From positions 124,001 to 188,000 of the forward strand of contig NZ_JAEKKT010000127.1 in assembly GCF_019510245.1 (NCBI RefSeq): a stretch of 64,000 nt of DNA, given 5' to 3'. Of this stretch, positions 54,159 through 62,216 are shown piece after piece. How positions within the stretch are numbered: the first letter of the stretch is position 1; each line of letters opens with the position of its first letter. Under the pieces are notes generated by a model, which saw only the letters and a list, made by a program, of their open reading frames with translations, did not search any database and was not told where the DNA came from. The DNA is from Streptomyces sp. (GTDB taxonomy: Bacteria; Actinomycetota; Actinomycetes; Streptomycetales; Streptomycetaceae). The translations under genes were made by a program, and so were the position numbers.

Positions 54159-55646
54159 ATGAGCCCAGATGTCGACCTCACCGTCCCGAAGCCCGGCCGG
54201 CACGCGCTGCGCGACCGGCTGCTCGCCCTCGACAGCCGGCTGTTCGAGTTCGCCGCCGAGCGGAACTGGCCGTTCGCCGAGCCGGTGCTGCCCCGGCTGA
54301 GCCGGAGCGCCAACCACGGGGTGCTGTGGTTCGCGACGGCCGCCGCGGTGGCCGCGACCCGCACGCCCCGGGCCCGCCGGGCCGCCGCCCGCGGCCTGGC
54401 CTCGCTCACCCTGGCCTCCCTGGCCATCAACACCCTCGGCAAGCGCTCGGTGCGCCGCCCGCGCCCGCTCCTGGACCCGGTGCCCGCGGTACGGCACCTG
54501 AAGCGGCAGCCGATCACCACCTCGTTCCCCTCCGGGCACGCCGCGTCGGCGGCCGCCTTCGCGACCGGGGTCGCCCTGGAGTCCCCGGGGTGGGGCGCGG
54601 TGGTGGCGCCGGTGGCGTTCTCCGTCGCGATGTCCCGGGTGTACACGGGCGTGCACTTCCCGAGCGACGTGCTCGCGGGCGCGGTGCTGGGGGCAGGCGC
54701 CGCGTTCGCCGTACGGGCACTGGTGCCGACCCGGGCGCAGACCGGCCCGCCGCCCCGGCCGCGTGCCGAGGCCCCGGCGCTGGCCGACGGGGACGGTCTG
54801 GTGGTGGTGGCCAACCGGGCCTCCGGCAGCGCCGACCGGATGCGGGTGCTGCACCGCGAGCTCCCGGAGGCGGAGCTGGTGGAGTGCGAACCGGACGAGG
54901 TGAAGGCCGAGTTGGCGAAGGCCGCACAGCGGGCGCGGGCGCTCGGGGTGTGCGGCGGCGACGGCACCGTGAACGCGGCGGCCCAGGTCGCCCTGCGCCA
55001 CGGGCTGCCGCTCGCGGTGCTGCCCGGCGGCACCCTGAACCACTTCGCCCACGACCTGAGCGTGGAGGACGGCCGGAGCATCGGCCGGGCCGTGCGCGAG
55101 GGTGAGGCGGTCCGGGTGGACGTGGGCCGCTTCACCTCGGGCGACCTGGAGGGCGTCTTCCTGAACACGCTGAGCCTGGGCGTCTACCCGGAGCTGGTCC
55201 GGGAGCGGGAACGCTGGTCGCACCGCATCGGCGCCTGGCCCGCCGAGGTGCTGGCCGTGCTGCGCGTGCTGCGCACGGACCGGCATCCGCTCCAGGTCGA
55301 ACTGCGCGGCGAGACGCACCCGTTGTGGCTGCTGTTCGTCGGCAACTGTGTCTACCACCGGCTGGCCCTGACCCCAGGCCGCCGTACCGACCTGGCGGAC
55401 GGGCAGCTCGACGTACGCGTGGTGCACGGCGGCCGGCATCCCGCGCTCCGCCTGCTCTCCGCCGCCCTCGCGGGCCCGCTCACCCGCTCCCCCGCCCATG
55501 CCGAGGCGCGGGTGCGCCGGCTGCGCCTGAAGGGCATCGCGGCCGGCACACCGCTCGCGTACGACGGTGAAGTCACCGATGTCGCGGGCGAGATGACGGT
55601 GGAGAAGCTGCCGCAAGCGCTGACCGTGTACCGGCCGCTGCCCTGA
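54159..55646 (+). CDS. PAP2 phosphatase fused to diacylglycerol-kinase-like domain
   Basis: I start at ATG 54159 (495 aa); the ribosome site is weak. Residues about 20-205 are a membrane PAP2 phosphatase with KRSVRRPRP, TTSFPSGHAASAAAF and SRVYTGVHFPSDVLAG. Residues about 215-495 are a DAGK/sphingosine-kinase-like domain: LVVVANRASGSADRM, ALGVCGGDGTVNAAAQVA and LPGGTLNHFAHDL. The fusion joins dephosphorylation and phosphorylation of lipids in one chain, as in known actinobacterial bifunctional proteins. Lipid recycling at the membrane is likely. Confidence 0.92.
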   Translation: MSPDVDLTVPKPGRHALRDRLLALDSRLFEFAAERNWPFAEPVLPRLSRSANHGVLWFATAAAVAATRTPRARRAAARGLASLTLASLAINTLGKRSVRRPRPLLDPVPAVRHLKRQPITTSFPSGHAASAAAFATGVALESPGWGAVVAPVAFSVAMSRVYTGVHFPSDVLAGAVLGAGAAFAVRALVPTRAQTGPPPRPRAEAPALADGDGLVVVANRASGSADRMRVLHRELPEAELVECEPDEVKAELAKAAQRARALGVCGGDGTVNAAAQVALRHGLPLAVLPGGTLNHFAHDLSVEDGRSIGRAVREGEAVRVDVGRFTSGDLEGVFLNTLSLGVYPELVRERERWSHRIGAWPAEVLAVLRVLRTDRHPLQVELRGETHPLWLLFVGNCVYHRLALTPGRRTDLADGQLDVRVVHGGRHPALRLLSAALAGPLTRSPAHAEARVRRLRLKGIAAGTPLAYDGEVTDVAGEMTVEKLPQALTVYRPLP

Positions 55647-55738
55647 CGTCCACCGTCGCACATGACGACCCGTCAGTCCACATGACAAAACACGGGTCTC
55701 ATTATTCGGCATGCGCGCGTAGCGTTGCGGACACCGCG

Positions 55739-55762
55739 GGACGGGGCCGTCCGGCCCCGTCC
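55739..55762 (+). terminator. Hairpin between PAP2-kinase and methyltransferase genes
   Basis: GGACGGGGCCG and CGGCCCCGTCC make an 11-bp perfect stem with a 2-nt loop, 93 nt after one stop and 28 nt before the next ATG. It may be a terminator or a leader hairpin. Confidence 0.5.
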
Positions 55763-55789
55763 GCCGGTGTGACGCGAAGGGGTCGAGCC

Positions 55790-56605
55790 ATGTCGAAGCC
55801 GCGGGAGACCGCTGTCTACACGCACGGGCACCACGAGTCGGTGCTGCGTTCCCACACCTCCAGGACCGCCGCCAACTCGGCCGCCTACCTGCTGGGTTCG
55901 CTCAAGCCCCACATGCGGATCCTGGACATCGGCTGCGGTCCGGGCACCATCACCGCCGACCTGGCCGCGCTGGTACCCGACGGCCGTGTCACCGGCGTCG
56001 ACCACGCCCCCGGCATCCTGGAGCAGGCCCGCGCGACCGCCGCCGGACGCGGGCTGACGAACGTGGACTTCGCGGTCGCCGACGTGCACGCGCTGGACTA
56101 CCCCGACGACACCTTCTGCGTGGTCCACGCCCACCAGGTGCTGCAGCACGTGGGCGATCCGGTGCAGGCGCTGCGCGAGATGCGGCGGGTCACCAAGCCC
56201 GGCGGCTTCGTCGCCGTGCGCGACGCGGACTACGCGGCGATGACCTGGTACCCGGCGGTGCCCGGCCTGGACGGCTGGCTGGAGCTGTACCGGCGGGTCG
56301 CCCGGGCCAACGGCGGCGAGCCCGACGCCGGGCGGCGGCTGAGGTCCTGGGCGCTGGCGGCGGGGCTCACCGACATCACGGCCACCTCGGGCACCTGGAC
56401 ATACAGCACGGCCGAGGAGCGGGCCTGGTGGGGCGGGCTGTGGGCGGACCGCACGGTCGCCTCCTCGTACGCCGAGCGGGCCACCGAGGGCGGACACGCG
56501 ACCCCGGAGCAGCTGGCGGGAATCGCGGCGGCCTGGCGGGAGTGGGCGGGGCAGGAGGACGGCTGGTTCGCCGTACTGCACGGAGAAATTCTGTGCCGTA
56601 AGTGA
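55790..56605 (+). CDS. Class I SAM methyltransferase (UbiE-like)
   Basis: I start at ATG 55790 (GAAGGGG upstream), giving 271 aa. The SAM motif is ILDIGCGPGTITADLAAL near 45, then VTGVDHAPGILEQAR, FCVVHAHQVLQHVGDP, and MRRVTKPGGFVAVRDADYAAM. The family methylates small molecules; the acceptor is unknown. It stands alone between a lipid enzyme and a tiny membrane protein, 48 nt upstream of the latter. Confidence 0.85.
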   Translation: MSKPRETAVYTHGHHESVLRSHTSRTAANSAAYLLGSLKPHMRILDIGCGPGTITADLAALVPDGRVTGVDHAPGILEQARATAAGRGLTNVDFAVADVHALDYPDDTFCVVHAHQVLQHVGDPVQALREMRRVTKPGGFVAVRDADYAAMTWYPAVPGLDGWLELYRRVARANGGEPDAGRRLRSWALAAGLTDITATSGTWTYSTAEERAWWGGLWADRTVASSYAERATEGGHATPEQLAGIAAAWREWAGQEDGWFAVLHGEILCRK

Positions 56606-56653
56606 GCCTGATCCGCGGATTTCGGGAAACCCGCTTTGCAGGAGGTTCACACT

Positions 56654-56824
56654 ATGGTTCCCATCCTGCTGGTACTGCTTCTGGTCCTGATTCTCTTCGG
56701 TGCCGGATTCGCGGTGAAAATACTCTGGTGGATCGCGCTCGCCGTACTTGTGATATGGCTTCTCGGATTCCTGGTCCGGGGCACGACCGGCGCCGGTGGC
56801 AGGGGTCGCTGGTACAGGTGGTGA
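56654..56824 (+). CDS. Tiny hydrophobic membrane protein
   Basis: The product is 56 aa from ATG 56654 with AGGAGG 9 nt upstream; the track starts 6 codons early. Two membrane helices (VPILLVLLLVLILFGAGFAVKI and WWIALAVLVIWLLGFLV) precede a basic Gly/Arg tail. It belongs to the small hydrophobic or lmo0937-like proteins found in stress-responsive loci of many bacteria. The function is unknown. The base composition of the helices is less GC-rich than its neighbours. Confidence 0.8.
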   Translation: MVPILLVLLLVLILFGAGFAVKILWWIALAVLVIWLLGFLVRGTTGAGGRGRWYRW

Positions 56825-56842
56825 CGCCACCCACCGGTGGCG
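56825..56842. terminator. Short hairpin in convergent junction before gvpK
   Basis: CGCCACC and GGTGGCG (7 bp, CACC loop) lie between the convergent stops of the small membrane protein and gvpK. It is a weak candidate bidirectional terminator. Confidence 0.5.
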
Positions 56843-56845
56843 GAG

Positions 56846-57130
56846 TCAGTCGCGCGGCAGCAGCGGTCCCAGCGGCCCGAGGTCCAGGTTCAGGTCCTCG
56901 GGCCGCAGTCCGTAGCGGTCCCGGAGTTCGGCCATCCGGTCCTCCAGCAGCATCAGGGTGAGCCCGATGCGCTCCTCCTGCTGCTCGGTGAGGTCCCCGG
57001 TGTCGAAGCGGCGCAGCGCCTGCCGTTCCATCAGCTGGCGCAGCAGTTCCACGACGGTCAGCACGAGTTTCACCAGGTCGCGCTCCACCGTGTCCGGTTC
57101 GAGGTCCAGCCGGTTGCGGTGCTCGCTCAC
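56846..57130 (-). CDS. gvpK: Gas vesicle protein GvpK
   Basis: The product is 94 aa, GTG start overlapping the gvpS stop (GTGA). GvpK features are LDLEPDTVERDLVKLVLTVVELLRQLMERQALRRFD and LTEQQEERIGLTLMLLEDRMAEL, ending with YGLRPEDLNLDLGPLG. GvpK is essential for vesicle growth in model clusters, and the protein is helical and cytoplasmic. It is the last gene of the operon. Confidence 0.94.
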   Translation of the reverse strand: MSEHRNRLDLEPDTVERDLVKLVLTVVELLRQLMERQALRRFDTGDLTEQQEERIGLTLMLLEDRMAELRDRYGLRPEDLNLDLGPLGPLLPRD

Positions 57131-57315
57131 GTCGGCTCCCCCCAGGGTGCGGGCACTTGTGCGTTGACCGAGCTGATCAGCGCGTTGAGGTCGATGCGGA
57201 CGAGGTCGACGTCCGCGATGCGCAGGGTGATGTCGCCCGTGATGACCACACCACCGGCCAGCAGCCGGTCGAGCAGGTCGACGAGGGCGACCTCACGGCG
57301 TTCGACGACGGTCAC
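57127..57315 (-). CDS. gvpS: GvpA-like gas vesicle protein GvpS
   Basis: The product is 62 aa from GTG 57315, overlapping both neighbours by 4 nt; the track hides it in a 154-aa shadow. It is GvpA-family: VALVDLLDRLLAGGVVITGDITLRIADVDLVRIDLNALISSV, with helix-strand-strand-helix spacing. In Streptomyces this extra GvpA paralog is called GvpS and may act at the cone tip or in nucleation. Confidence 0.88.
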   Translation of the reverse strand: MTVVERREVALVDLLDRLLAGGVVITGDITLRIADVDLVRIDLNALISSVNAQVPAPWGEPT

Positions 57316-58088
57316 CGCGGCTCCCCCGCTTCCGCCGGCTCGGTGAAGGAGTAGGCCGCCCAGGGTCCCGTGAGTTCCACCCGCATTTCCGGTGCCTCGT
57401 CCTTCGTACGGTCGACCAGTTCCACGAATTCCTCCGAATCCGCACGGGACACCAGATAGGCCGCATTGAGCAGGTTCTGCCCGGGCACCCCGGAAAGGGC
57501 CGCGTTCTGCGGAGGGTGCAGCCGGGAATCCTCGGCGCGCTGGGAAAGCCGCTCGTGCAGAGTGTGCGCGAATTTTTCGGCGGCCCGCCATTTCTCCTCG
57601 TGCGCCCGTGTGCTCATCCGCCGCTGCCGCAGGTAGTCACGCCCGCTGGCCGGCCTGCCGACGGGTGCGGGCGCCTGCTCGGGCGGGTCGGCGTACAGCT
57701 TCACACCCCACTCGACCCGCCCTTCCAGCCGGTCGAGGATGTGCAGGAAGTCGGCCTCGCGTTCCTCCATCATGGTCCGCACGCCGCTGTCGTCCCGGAA
57801 GACCGTGGCGAGGCGGAGCGGCAGCGGCGTGGTGACCGTGGTGAGCGCGTCGATCACGCCCTGGTGGGCACGGGCGGTCGCGGCCAGCCAGTCCAGGTCC
57901 TCCAGATGGTCCCGCAGCGGCCCCTCGGCGAAGTCGCCCTCCGGGACCGTACTGACGACGGCGACCAGCCCGTGGTGCCTGAGCAGCCCCGGCGGAGCGC
58001 CGGCCACGCCGGTGAGCTGGGCCTGCAGGGCCGCCGCGAACGGACGGCAGACGGCGTACACGTACCGGAGTCCGCCCTGTGCGGTCAT
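57312..58088 (-). CDS. gvpL: Gas vesicle protein GvpL (GvpL/F family)
   Basis: The product is 258 aa from ATG 58088. GvpL/F signatures are LRYVYAVCRPFAAALQAQL, HHGLVAVVSTVPEGDF, HQGVIDALTTVTTPLPLRLATVF, and LNAAYLVSRADSEEFVELVD. The final beta-strand GPWAAYSFTEP is typical of the two-domain fold. It probably binds GvpA and assists assembly. It is the second GvpL/F paralog beside gvpF. Confidence 0.92.
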   Translation of the reverse strand: MTAQGGLRYVYAVCRPFAAALQAQLTGVAGAPPGLLRHHGLVAVVSTVPEGDFAEGPLRDHLEDLDWLAATARAHQGVIDALTTVTTPLPLRLATVFRDDSGVRTMMEEREADFLHILDRLEGRVEWGVKLYADPPEQAPAPVGRPASGRDYLRQRRMSTRAHEEKWRAAEKFAHTLHERLSQRAEDSRLHPPQNAALSGVPGQNLLNAAYLVSRADSEEFVELVDRTKDEAPEMRVELTGPWAAYSFTEPAEAGEPR

Positions 58089-58438
58089 CCGTCCTCCTCC
58101 TGGTGCTCGCGGCGCTGTCCGCGGCCGGCCTCCAGTGCCTCCAGGGCGGCCAGCCGCTCCCGCAGCTCGTGGTTCTCGCGGGTGAGCTGGTCCCTCCGGG
58201 CCCGGGTGGACAGCTCGGGGTCGTGCTCCCACCAGTCGATGCCCATCTCCTTCGCCCGGTCGACGGAGGCGACGACCAGGCGGAGTTTGATGGTGAGCAG
58301 TTCGATGTCGAGCAGGTTGATCCTGATGTCACCAGCGATGACGATGCCCTTGTCCAGGACGCGCTCCAGGATGTCGGCGAGGTTGGCGCCCCCGCCGTCC
58401 CGTCCGTAGGGCTCGGGCAGCCGGCCGGCCATCGTCAT
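58085..58438 (-). CDS. gvpJ: GvpA-like gas vesicle protein GvpJ
   Basis: The product is 117 aa. The GvpA-like core is LADILERVLDKGIVIAGDIRINLLDIELLTIKLRLVVASVDRAKEMGIDWWEHDP, the WW near 70 being a GvpJ mark. A charged coiled-coil tail follows (TRENHELRERLAALEALE). GvpJ is a minor structural or nucleating protein. Both ends overlap neighbours by 4 nt. Confidence 0.9.
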   Translation of the reverse strand: MTMAGRLPEPYGRDGGGANLADILERVLDKGIVIAGDIRINLLDIELLTIKLRLVVASVDRAKEMGIDWWEHDPELSTRARRDQLTRENHELRERLAALEALEAGRGQRREHQEEDG

Positions 58439-59598
58439 CGACGGCTCCGGGAACCGGCGTACTCTTCCTCGTCCTCCGGCTCTTCCTCGTCCTCGGTCTC
58501 CTCCGAGGCCTCGTACTCGCCCTCGGGCTCCTCCTCACCCTCGGTCTCGTACTCCTCATCCTCCCCCTGCTCGGCGTCCTCCGCCTCGTCGTAGGGCTCC
58601 TCGTCCTCGTACGACTCCTCGTACGACTCGTCCTCCGGCGCCTCGTCCCCGGACTCCGCCTCGTCCCGGGCCTCTGCCTCGTCCCGGTCCTCTGCCTCGT
58701 TCTGGTCCTCTGCCTCGTTCTGGTCCTCTGCCTCGTTCTGGTCCTCTGCCTCGTTCTCCTCCTCCTCGGCCACCGCGTCCTCGTGGCTCTGGACGACCTC
58801 GCCGTCGCGGATCTCGCCGCGCCACCCGTCGTCCACCTCTCCCTTGATGCTGATGTGGCGGGCGTAGTGCTTGAGGTCCAGACGGGCCCGGCGGCCCGAG
58901 GCGCGCCAGACGTTGGCGGTCTTCTCGAAGAAACCGCTCGGGTAGTACTCGATCACCAGCAGTACGCGGGTGAGGTTGTCGTCGAGCCGGTGGAAGGTGA
59001 CGACGCCCTTGTGGCTGCCCTTGGCGCCCTGCGACGACCACTGGATGCGGTAGTCCGGGATCTGCTCGACGGTCTTGCCCTTCCAGCTCCGGCTGGACCA
59101 CCAGATCTTGCCCTGCCAGTCCGACGAGGTGTCGTCGGCCCGGCTGGCGCTCTTCACGCCCTTGGCGAAGGTGCTGAAGTCCTGGAAACGGGTCCACTGG
59201 TCGTAGGCGGTGCGCACCGGGACGCCGACGTCGACCGACTCGATGATGACGGTCGGCTTCTGGCCGCTGCCCTTGCCCTTGCCTTTGCCCTTGCCGCCCC
59301 CCAGGTTCTTCACCTTGTCCATGACGGTGTCCTTGGCGTGGGTCAGCCCGAGTTCCAGGGCGGAGCGCACCGGCCCCTTGCCCTCGGCGACCTTGCGGCC
59401 GGCGTCGAGGGCGAGCTTGCCGAAGCCGGGGCTGTTTCCCTCGGCGATGTCGTTGAGCTTGCCGGTGGCCTCGCCGAGCTTGCGTCCGGCGCCCGTCAGC
59501 AGGCGTTCCGCCTGGGCGGCGAGGTACTCCTGCACCTCCGCCTTCAGGCGGTCGGCGGCCTCGGAGTGGGCCGCTTCCGTGAACGGTCCGCTGGTCAT
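58435..59598 (-). CDS. gvpZ: GvpZ: SRPBCC-domain protein with acidic repeat tail
   Basis: The product is 387 aa. Residues about 1-105 are helical and end in a KGKGKGKGSG linker. Residues about 112-260 form an SRPBCC/polyketide-cyclase-like domain (VIIESVDVGVPVRTAYDQWTRFQDFSTF and SHKGVVTFHRLDDNLTRVLL). Residues about 265-387 are almost all Glu/Asp with NEAEDQ repeats. The gene is the Z position of the known Streptomyces order OAFGYZJLSK. Its role is unknown; the acidic tail could bind the basic tail of GvpY (inference). Confidence 0.88.
   Translation of the reverse strand: MTSGPFTEAAHSEAADRLKAEVQEYLAAQAERLLTGAGRKLGEATGKLNDIAEGNSPGFGKLALDAGRKVAEGKGPVRSALELGLTHAKDTVMDKVKNLGGGKGKGKGKGSGQKPTVIIESVDVGVPVRTAYDQWTRFQDFSTFAKGVKSASRADDTSSDWQGKIWWSSRSWKGKTVEQIPDYRIQWSSQGAKGSHKGVVTFHRLDDNLTRVLLVIEYYPSGFFEKTANVWRASGRRARLDLKHYARHISIKGEVDDGWRGEIRDGEVVQSHEDAVAEEEENEAEDQNEAEDQNEAEDQNEAEDRDEAEARDEAESGDEAPEDESYEESYEDEEPYDEAEDAEQGEDEEYETEGEEEPEGEYEASEETEDEEEPEDEEEYAGSRSRR
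58676..58756 (-). repeat. 18-bp tandem repeat within gvpZ
   Basis: Three perfect and flanking imperfect copies of TCGTTCTGGTCCTCTGCC encode QNEAED repeats in the acidic tail. Copy number could vary by slippage. Confidence 0.82.
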
Positions 59599-60227
59599 CG
59601 CTCACCGCCTCCCTTCGGCCGGGCCCGGCCGGCCGTCTTCTTCGCGTCCGCCCGGCCCTGCGCGGCCTTCTTCGCCGGCGCCTTCTTGGCGGGCGGCTTG
59701 GCCGACGCCTTCTTCGCCGGTGGCTTCTCGGCCGCCTTCTTCGAGGGGGCCTTGCGGGCCGGCGCCTTCCGGTCGGACCGCTCCTCGCGGTCGTCCCCGG
59801 CCCTGCCGCTCCCGCCCCTCTCCTCCTGCTCCTCGTCCTGCTCCTCGTCCTCCTCCGGTTCCTCGTCGTCCCGGCCGCCGCCGAGACCGAGGTCGCCGGT
59901 GTCGGGCACGGCATCGGCCAGCTGGTCGCGCACCTCCGCGGTACGGCCGTGCAGCCGGTCGGCGAGGGCGCCGAGCTGCCGTTCGACCATGGCGCCGGAG
60001 GCGGCCTTGCCGACCCCGCGCAGATCCTGGCGCAGCTGGTCGCCGATCTCCTTGAACTGCGGATTGTCGCGCAGTTGCTGGTTGGCCAGGTCGAGGACCG
60101 CCTTCGGGGTCAGGTTCAGCCGCTTGCCGGCCACCACCGACCCCACCGCGACGGCCAGTTTCAGCTTCTTGGTCCGGCCCAGCAGGTATCCGGCCCCGAT
60201 CGCGAGGCCCAGTCCCATGCGGTTCAT
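59595..60227 (-). CDS. gvpY: GvpY with Lys/Ala/Pro-rich tail
   Basis: The product is 210 aa. Residues 1-35 carry a hydrophobic stretch (MGLGLAIGAGYLLG, AVAVGSVVAGK). Residues about 40-110 are amphipathic helices (AVLDLANQQLRDNPQFKEIGDQLRQDL). An acidic run (EEPEEDEEQDEEQEE) follows. The tail is histone-H1-like (RKAPSKKAAEKPPAKKASAKPP). It is the Y gene of the Streptomyces gvp order, adjacent to gvpZ with a 4-nt overlap. Function is unknown. Confidence 0.86.
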   Translation of the reverse strand: MNRMGLGLAIGAGYLLGRTKKLKLAVAVGSVVAGKRLNLTPKAVLDLANQQLRDNPQFKEIGDQLRQDLRGVGKAASGAMVERQLGALADRLHGRTAEVRDQLADAVPDTGDLGLGGGRDDEEPEEDEEQDEEQEERGGSGRAGDDREERSDRKAPARKAPSKKAAEKPPAKKASAKPPAKKAPAKKAAQGRADAKKTAGRARPKGGGER

Positions 60228-60487
60228 GTATGCATCCCATTGCCGTGCCCCGCGTCTTTGCGCAGGGCGATCTCCAGCCGGTCGAGAAGTTCGTCCTCGG
60301 CTCGGTCGAACTCCTCCTCGTCGATCTCGCCGGCTTCCAGACGCTCTTCCAGCCGGGCCAGTTCGGCCCGGACCGTGGCGGGGTCGTAGTAGATCCGCTC
60401 CGCCTCCTGCACCACCTGCTCGATGACCCAGGCGCTGCCGCGCACGGGCGCGAAGGGCAGTAGCAGCAGCTCCTTGATCAGTCCCAT
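60224..60487 (-). CDS. gvpG: Gas vesicle protein GvpG
   Basis: The product is 87 aa, ATG with AAGGAG 9 nt upstream. GvpG pattern: MGLIKELLLLPFAPVRGSAWVIEQVVQEAERIYYDPATVRAELARLEERLEAGEIDEEEFDRAEDELL. It is a small helical accessory protein thought to work with GvpF in assembly. It lies 43 nt after gvpF, the largest gap inside the operon apart from gvpO-gvpA. Confidence 0.94.
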   Translation of the reverse strand: MGLIKELLLLPFAPVRGSAWVIEQVVQEAERIYYDPATVRAELARLEERLEAGEIDEEEFDRAEDELLDRLEIALRKDAGHGNGMHT

Positions 60488-60530
60488 GGGTGCCTGCTCC
60501 TTCTTGCTTGCTGCTTCTCGGCCGCGCCGG

Positions 60531-61295
60531 CTACTTCGAGGCCGCGCCGGCCGTGCTGCCCGCCGGTTCGGCGGGCCCCGGTTCGACGAAGCTGTACGGC
60601 GGGAGCGGTCCGTTGACGCTCAGGTCGAGATGCGGATGGCTCTTGCGCAGCCGCTCGACGCCGGCGAGGAAGGTCTCGGCGGAGTGCCGGTCCAGGAGGA
60701 AGGACAGGTTGACGAGCCAGCCGGTGGATTCGGGGCCCACGCTGACGGCGGCCGCCTCGGGTTCCAGCGCCTGCCGCACGTCGGCCGCGTCCTCGGCCTC
60801 CCGGGCCTTGACAGCGCCCGCCACCATCTCGCCGAGCCGCAGCCGGCTCTCGTAGCTTCCGCCGCCCGCCTTCCGGTTGGCCTCGGTCAGGGCGCGCAGC
60901 TCGGGGTTCTCGGACATCACCCGGTGCAGCACGGCATCTTCGACGTGACTGGCCTTGATGTTGTACTCGACCTTGCCGTCGAGGGTGCGCAGCCGCTCCA
61001 GGTAGTGGTCGACGCGTTCGGTGAGGACGCCGGTGACGGTGTCGTCGTCCGGGGCGACGCTGCCGAACCGCATGGGCAGCACGCAGCCGCCGCCGCCTGC
61101 CTCCGCCAGCACGTTCTGGTGCGCGAGCAGATCGCGGCGCTTGGGCCGGAGGCCCTCGGGGGCGTCACTGACGATGGCGGCCAGTTCACCCGCCGTGAGC
61201 ACGCGCACCTGGCGCGGCGGGTCCCCCACCCCGTCCATGCCGTCGGGCAGAGCGGGGTGCGCGGCGGCCGTGATGCCGTAGACGTACGTACTCAC
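60531..61295 (-). CDS. gvpF: Gas vesicle protein GvpF (GvpL/F family)
   Basis: The product is 254 aa, GTG start overlapping the gvpA stop. It begins STYVYGITAAAHPALPDGMDGVG, with ELAAIVSDAPEGLRPKRRDLLAHQNVLAEA and CVLPMRFGSVAPDDDTV, then VEYNIKASHVEDAVL and LVNLSFLLDRHSAETFLAGVERL. GvpF is the best-known GvpA-binding assembly factor. It is more conserved than the paralog gvpL here. Confidence 0.94.
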   Translation of the reverse strand: MSTYVYGITAAAHPALPDGMDGVGDPPRQVRVLTAGELAAIVSDAPEGLRPKRRDLLAHQNVLAEAGGGGCVLPMRFGSVAPDDDTVTGVLTERVDHYLERLRTLDGKVEYNIKASHVEDAVLHRVMSENPELRALTEANRKAGGGSYESRLRLGEMVAGAVKAREAEDAADVRQALEPEAAAVSVGPESTGWLVNLSFLLDRHSAETFLAGVERLRKSHPHLDLSVNGPLPPYSFVEPGPAEPAGSTAGAASK

Positions 61296-61732
61296 TCCTC
61301 TTCCTCCCTCTCCTTGCGACGGGCCGGGGCGGTCTTGCGGGCGCGCGGCCGGGACTCGGCCTCACCCGAGCCCGAGTGCTCCTCACGGGCCTGCTTGAAG
61401 GCATCCGAGATCGTCTCGGCGGCACCGGAGAGCGCGCCCTTCGACTTGCCGCGGGCTCCGGACTCGGTGACCTCGCCGACGATCTCGGGCAGGCCGGGGC
61501 TCTTGCGCGGCCCCGCCTCCAGGTCGAGCCGGTTGCAGGCCTCCGCGAAGCGGAGATAGGTGTCGACGCTGGCGACGACGACCCGTATGTCGATCTTCAG
61601 GATCTCGATGCCGACCAGGGAGACCCGCACGAACGCATCGATGACGAGCCCCCTGTCGAGGACGAGTTCGAGCACGTCGTAAAGGCCGCTGCTGCCGCCT
61701 CCGCCGGTCTGCTGTGCCGGTACAACGGTCAT
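61292..61732 (-). CDS. gvpA: Gas vesicle major shell protein GvpA with long C-terminal extension
   Basis: The product is 146 aa, about twice canonical GvpA. The core (about 15-70) is LYDVLELVLDRGLVIDAFVRVSLVGIEILKIDIRVVVASVDTYLRFAEACNRLD, which packs into ribbed cylinders. A charged extension (about 75-146, with ARKTAPARRKEREEEE at the end) has no counterpart in floating bacteria. Such extensions occur in Streptomyces GvpA and may stop normal vesicle formation or bind partners. Confidence 0.92.
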   Translation of the reverse strand: MTVVPAQQTGGGGSSGLYDVLELVLDRGLVIDAFVRVSLVGIEILKIDIRVVVASVDTYLRFAEACNRLDLEAGPRKSPGLPEIVGEVTESGARGKSKGALSGAAETISDAFKQAREEHSGSGEAESRPRARKTAPARRKEREEEE

Positions 61733-61787
61733 GCCTGTCCAACCTCCTCCTTGTCGTGGGACCTGTCCGCGGGAACGGGCGGGCGGC

Positions 61788-62144
61788 CTACCGGCCGCCG
61801 GGCCGGTGTGCGTCGGCGCGTCCGCGTTCGTAGCGGCTCACGCGCCGGTAGCCGGTGAGCTGTCCCTGTGGGTCGAGTTCGACCTGGTAGCTCGCCATCA
61901 GGCTCATCGTGTCGGGCACCCTGGGCAGTTCCAGGACTTCGACCTCCAGTTCCCAGCCGTCCTCGGTCTGTTCGAAGGACGACACGGACTCGGCGGCCAT
62001 ACCGGTGAGCTCCGCAAGCTGGGCGCGCGCCTGGCGCAGTACCTCCATGGGGCTCGGCCGGTCGGGCGCCGTGTCGGGTCCGTCGTCACGTTTGCGCTCT
62101 TTACGTGAATCCTGCGTCTGAGACGTGTCGTTTGTGTTCGTCAT
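61788..62144 (-). CDS. gvpO: Gas vesicle protein GvpO
   Basis: I start at ATG 62144 rather than the track's 62150 because AGGAGG leaves proper 5-nt spacing only for the ATG (118 aa). The N-terminal 35 residues are polar and disordered. The GvpO core reads PMEVLRQARAQLAELTGMAAESVSSFEQTEDGWELEVEVLELPRVPDTMSLMASYQVELD. It is the first gene, so the operon promoter lies in 62145-62216, where I found no clear sigma-B or sigma-70 boxes. Confidence 0.92.
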   Translation of the reverse strand: MTNTNDTSQTQDSRKERKRDDGPDTAPDRPSPMEVLRQARAQLAELTGMAAESVSSFEQTEDGWELEVEVLELPRVPDTMSLMASYQVELDPQGQLTGYRRVSRYERGRADAHRPGGR

Positions 62145-62216
62145 GGCCACCTCCTAGTCCGAGTGGCCGGAGGTCTCGGGGTCAAACCTTCACAACCGAT
62201 CGTTGACGCGGTGCGG

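Noticed and set aside
62145-62216. Sigma-B promoter before gvpO
   Set aside because: Osmotic induction made this attractive, but no GNNT-N14-16-GGGTAY pair is present on the minus strand.
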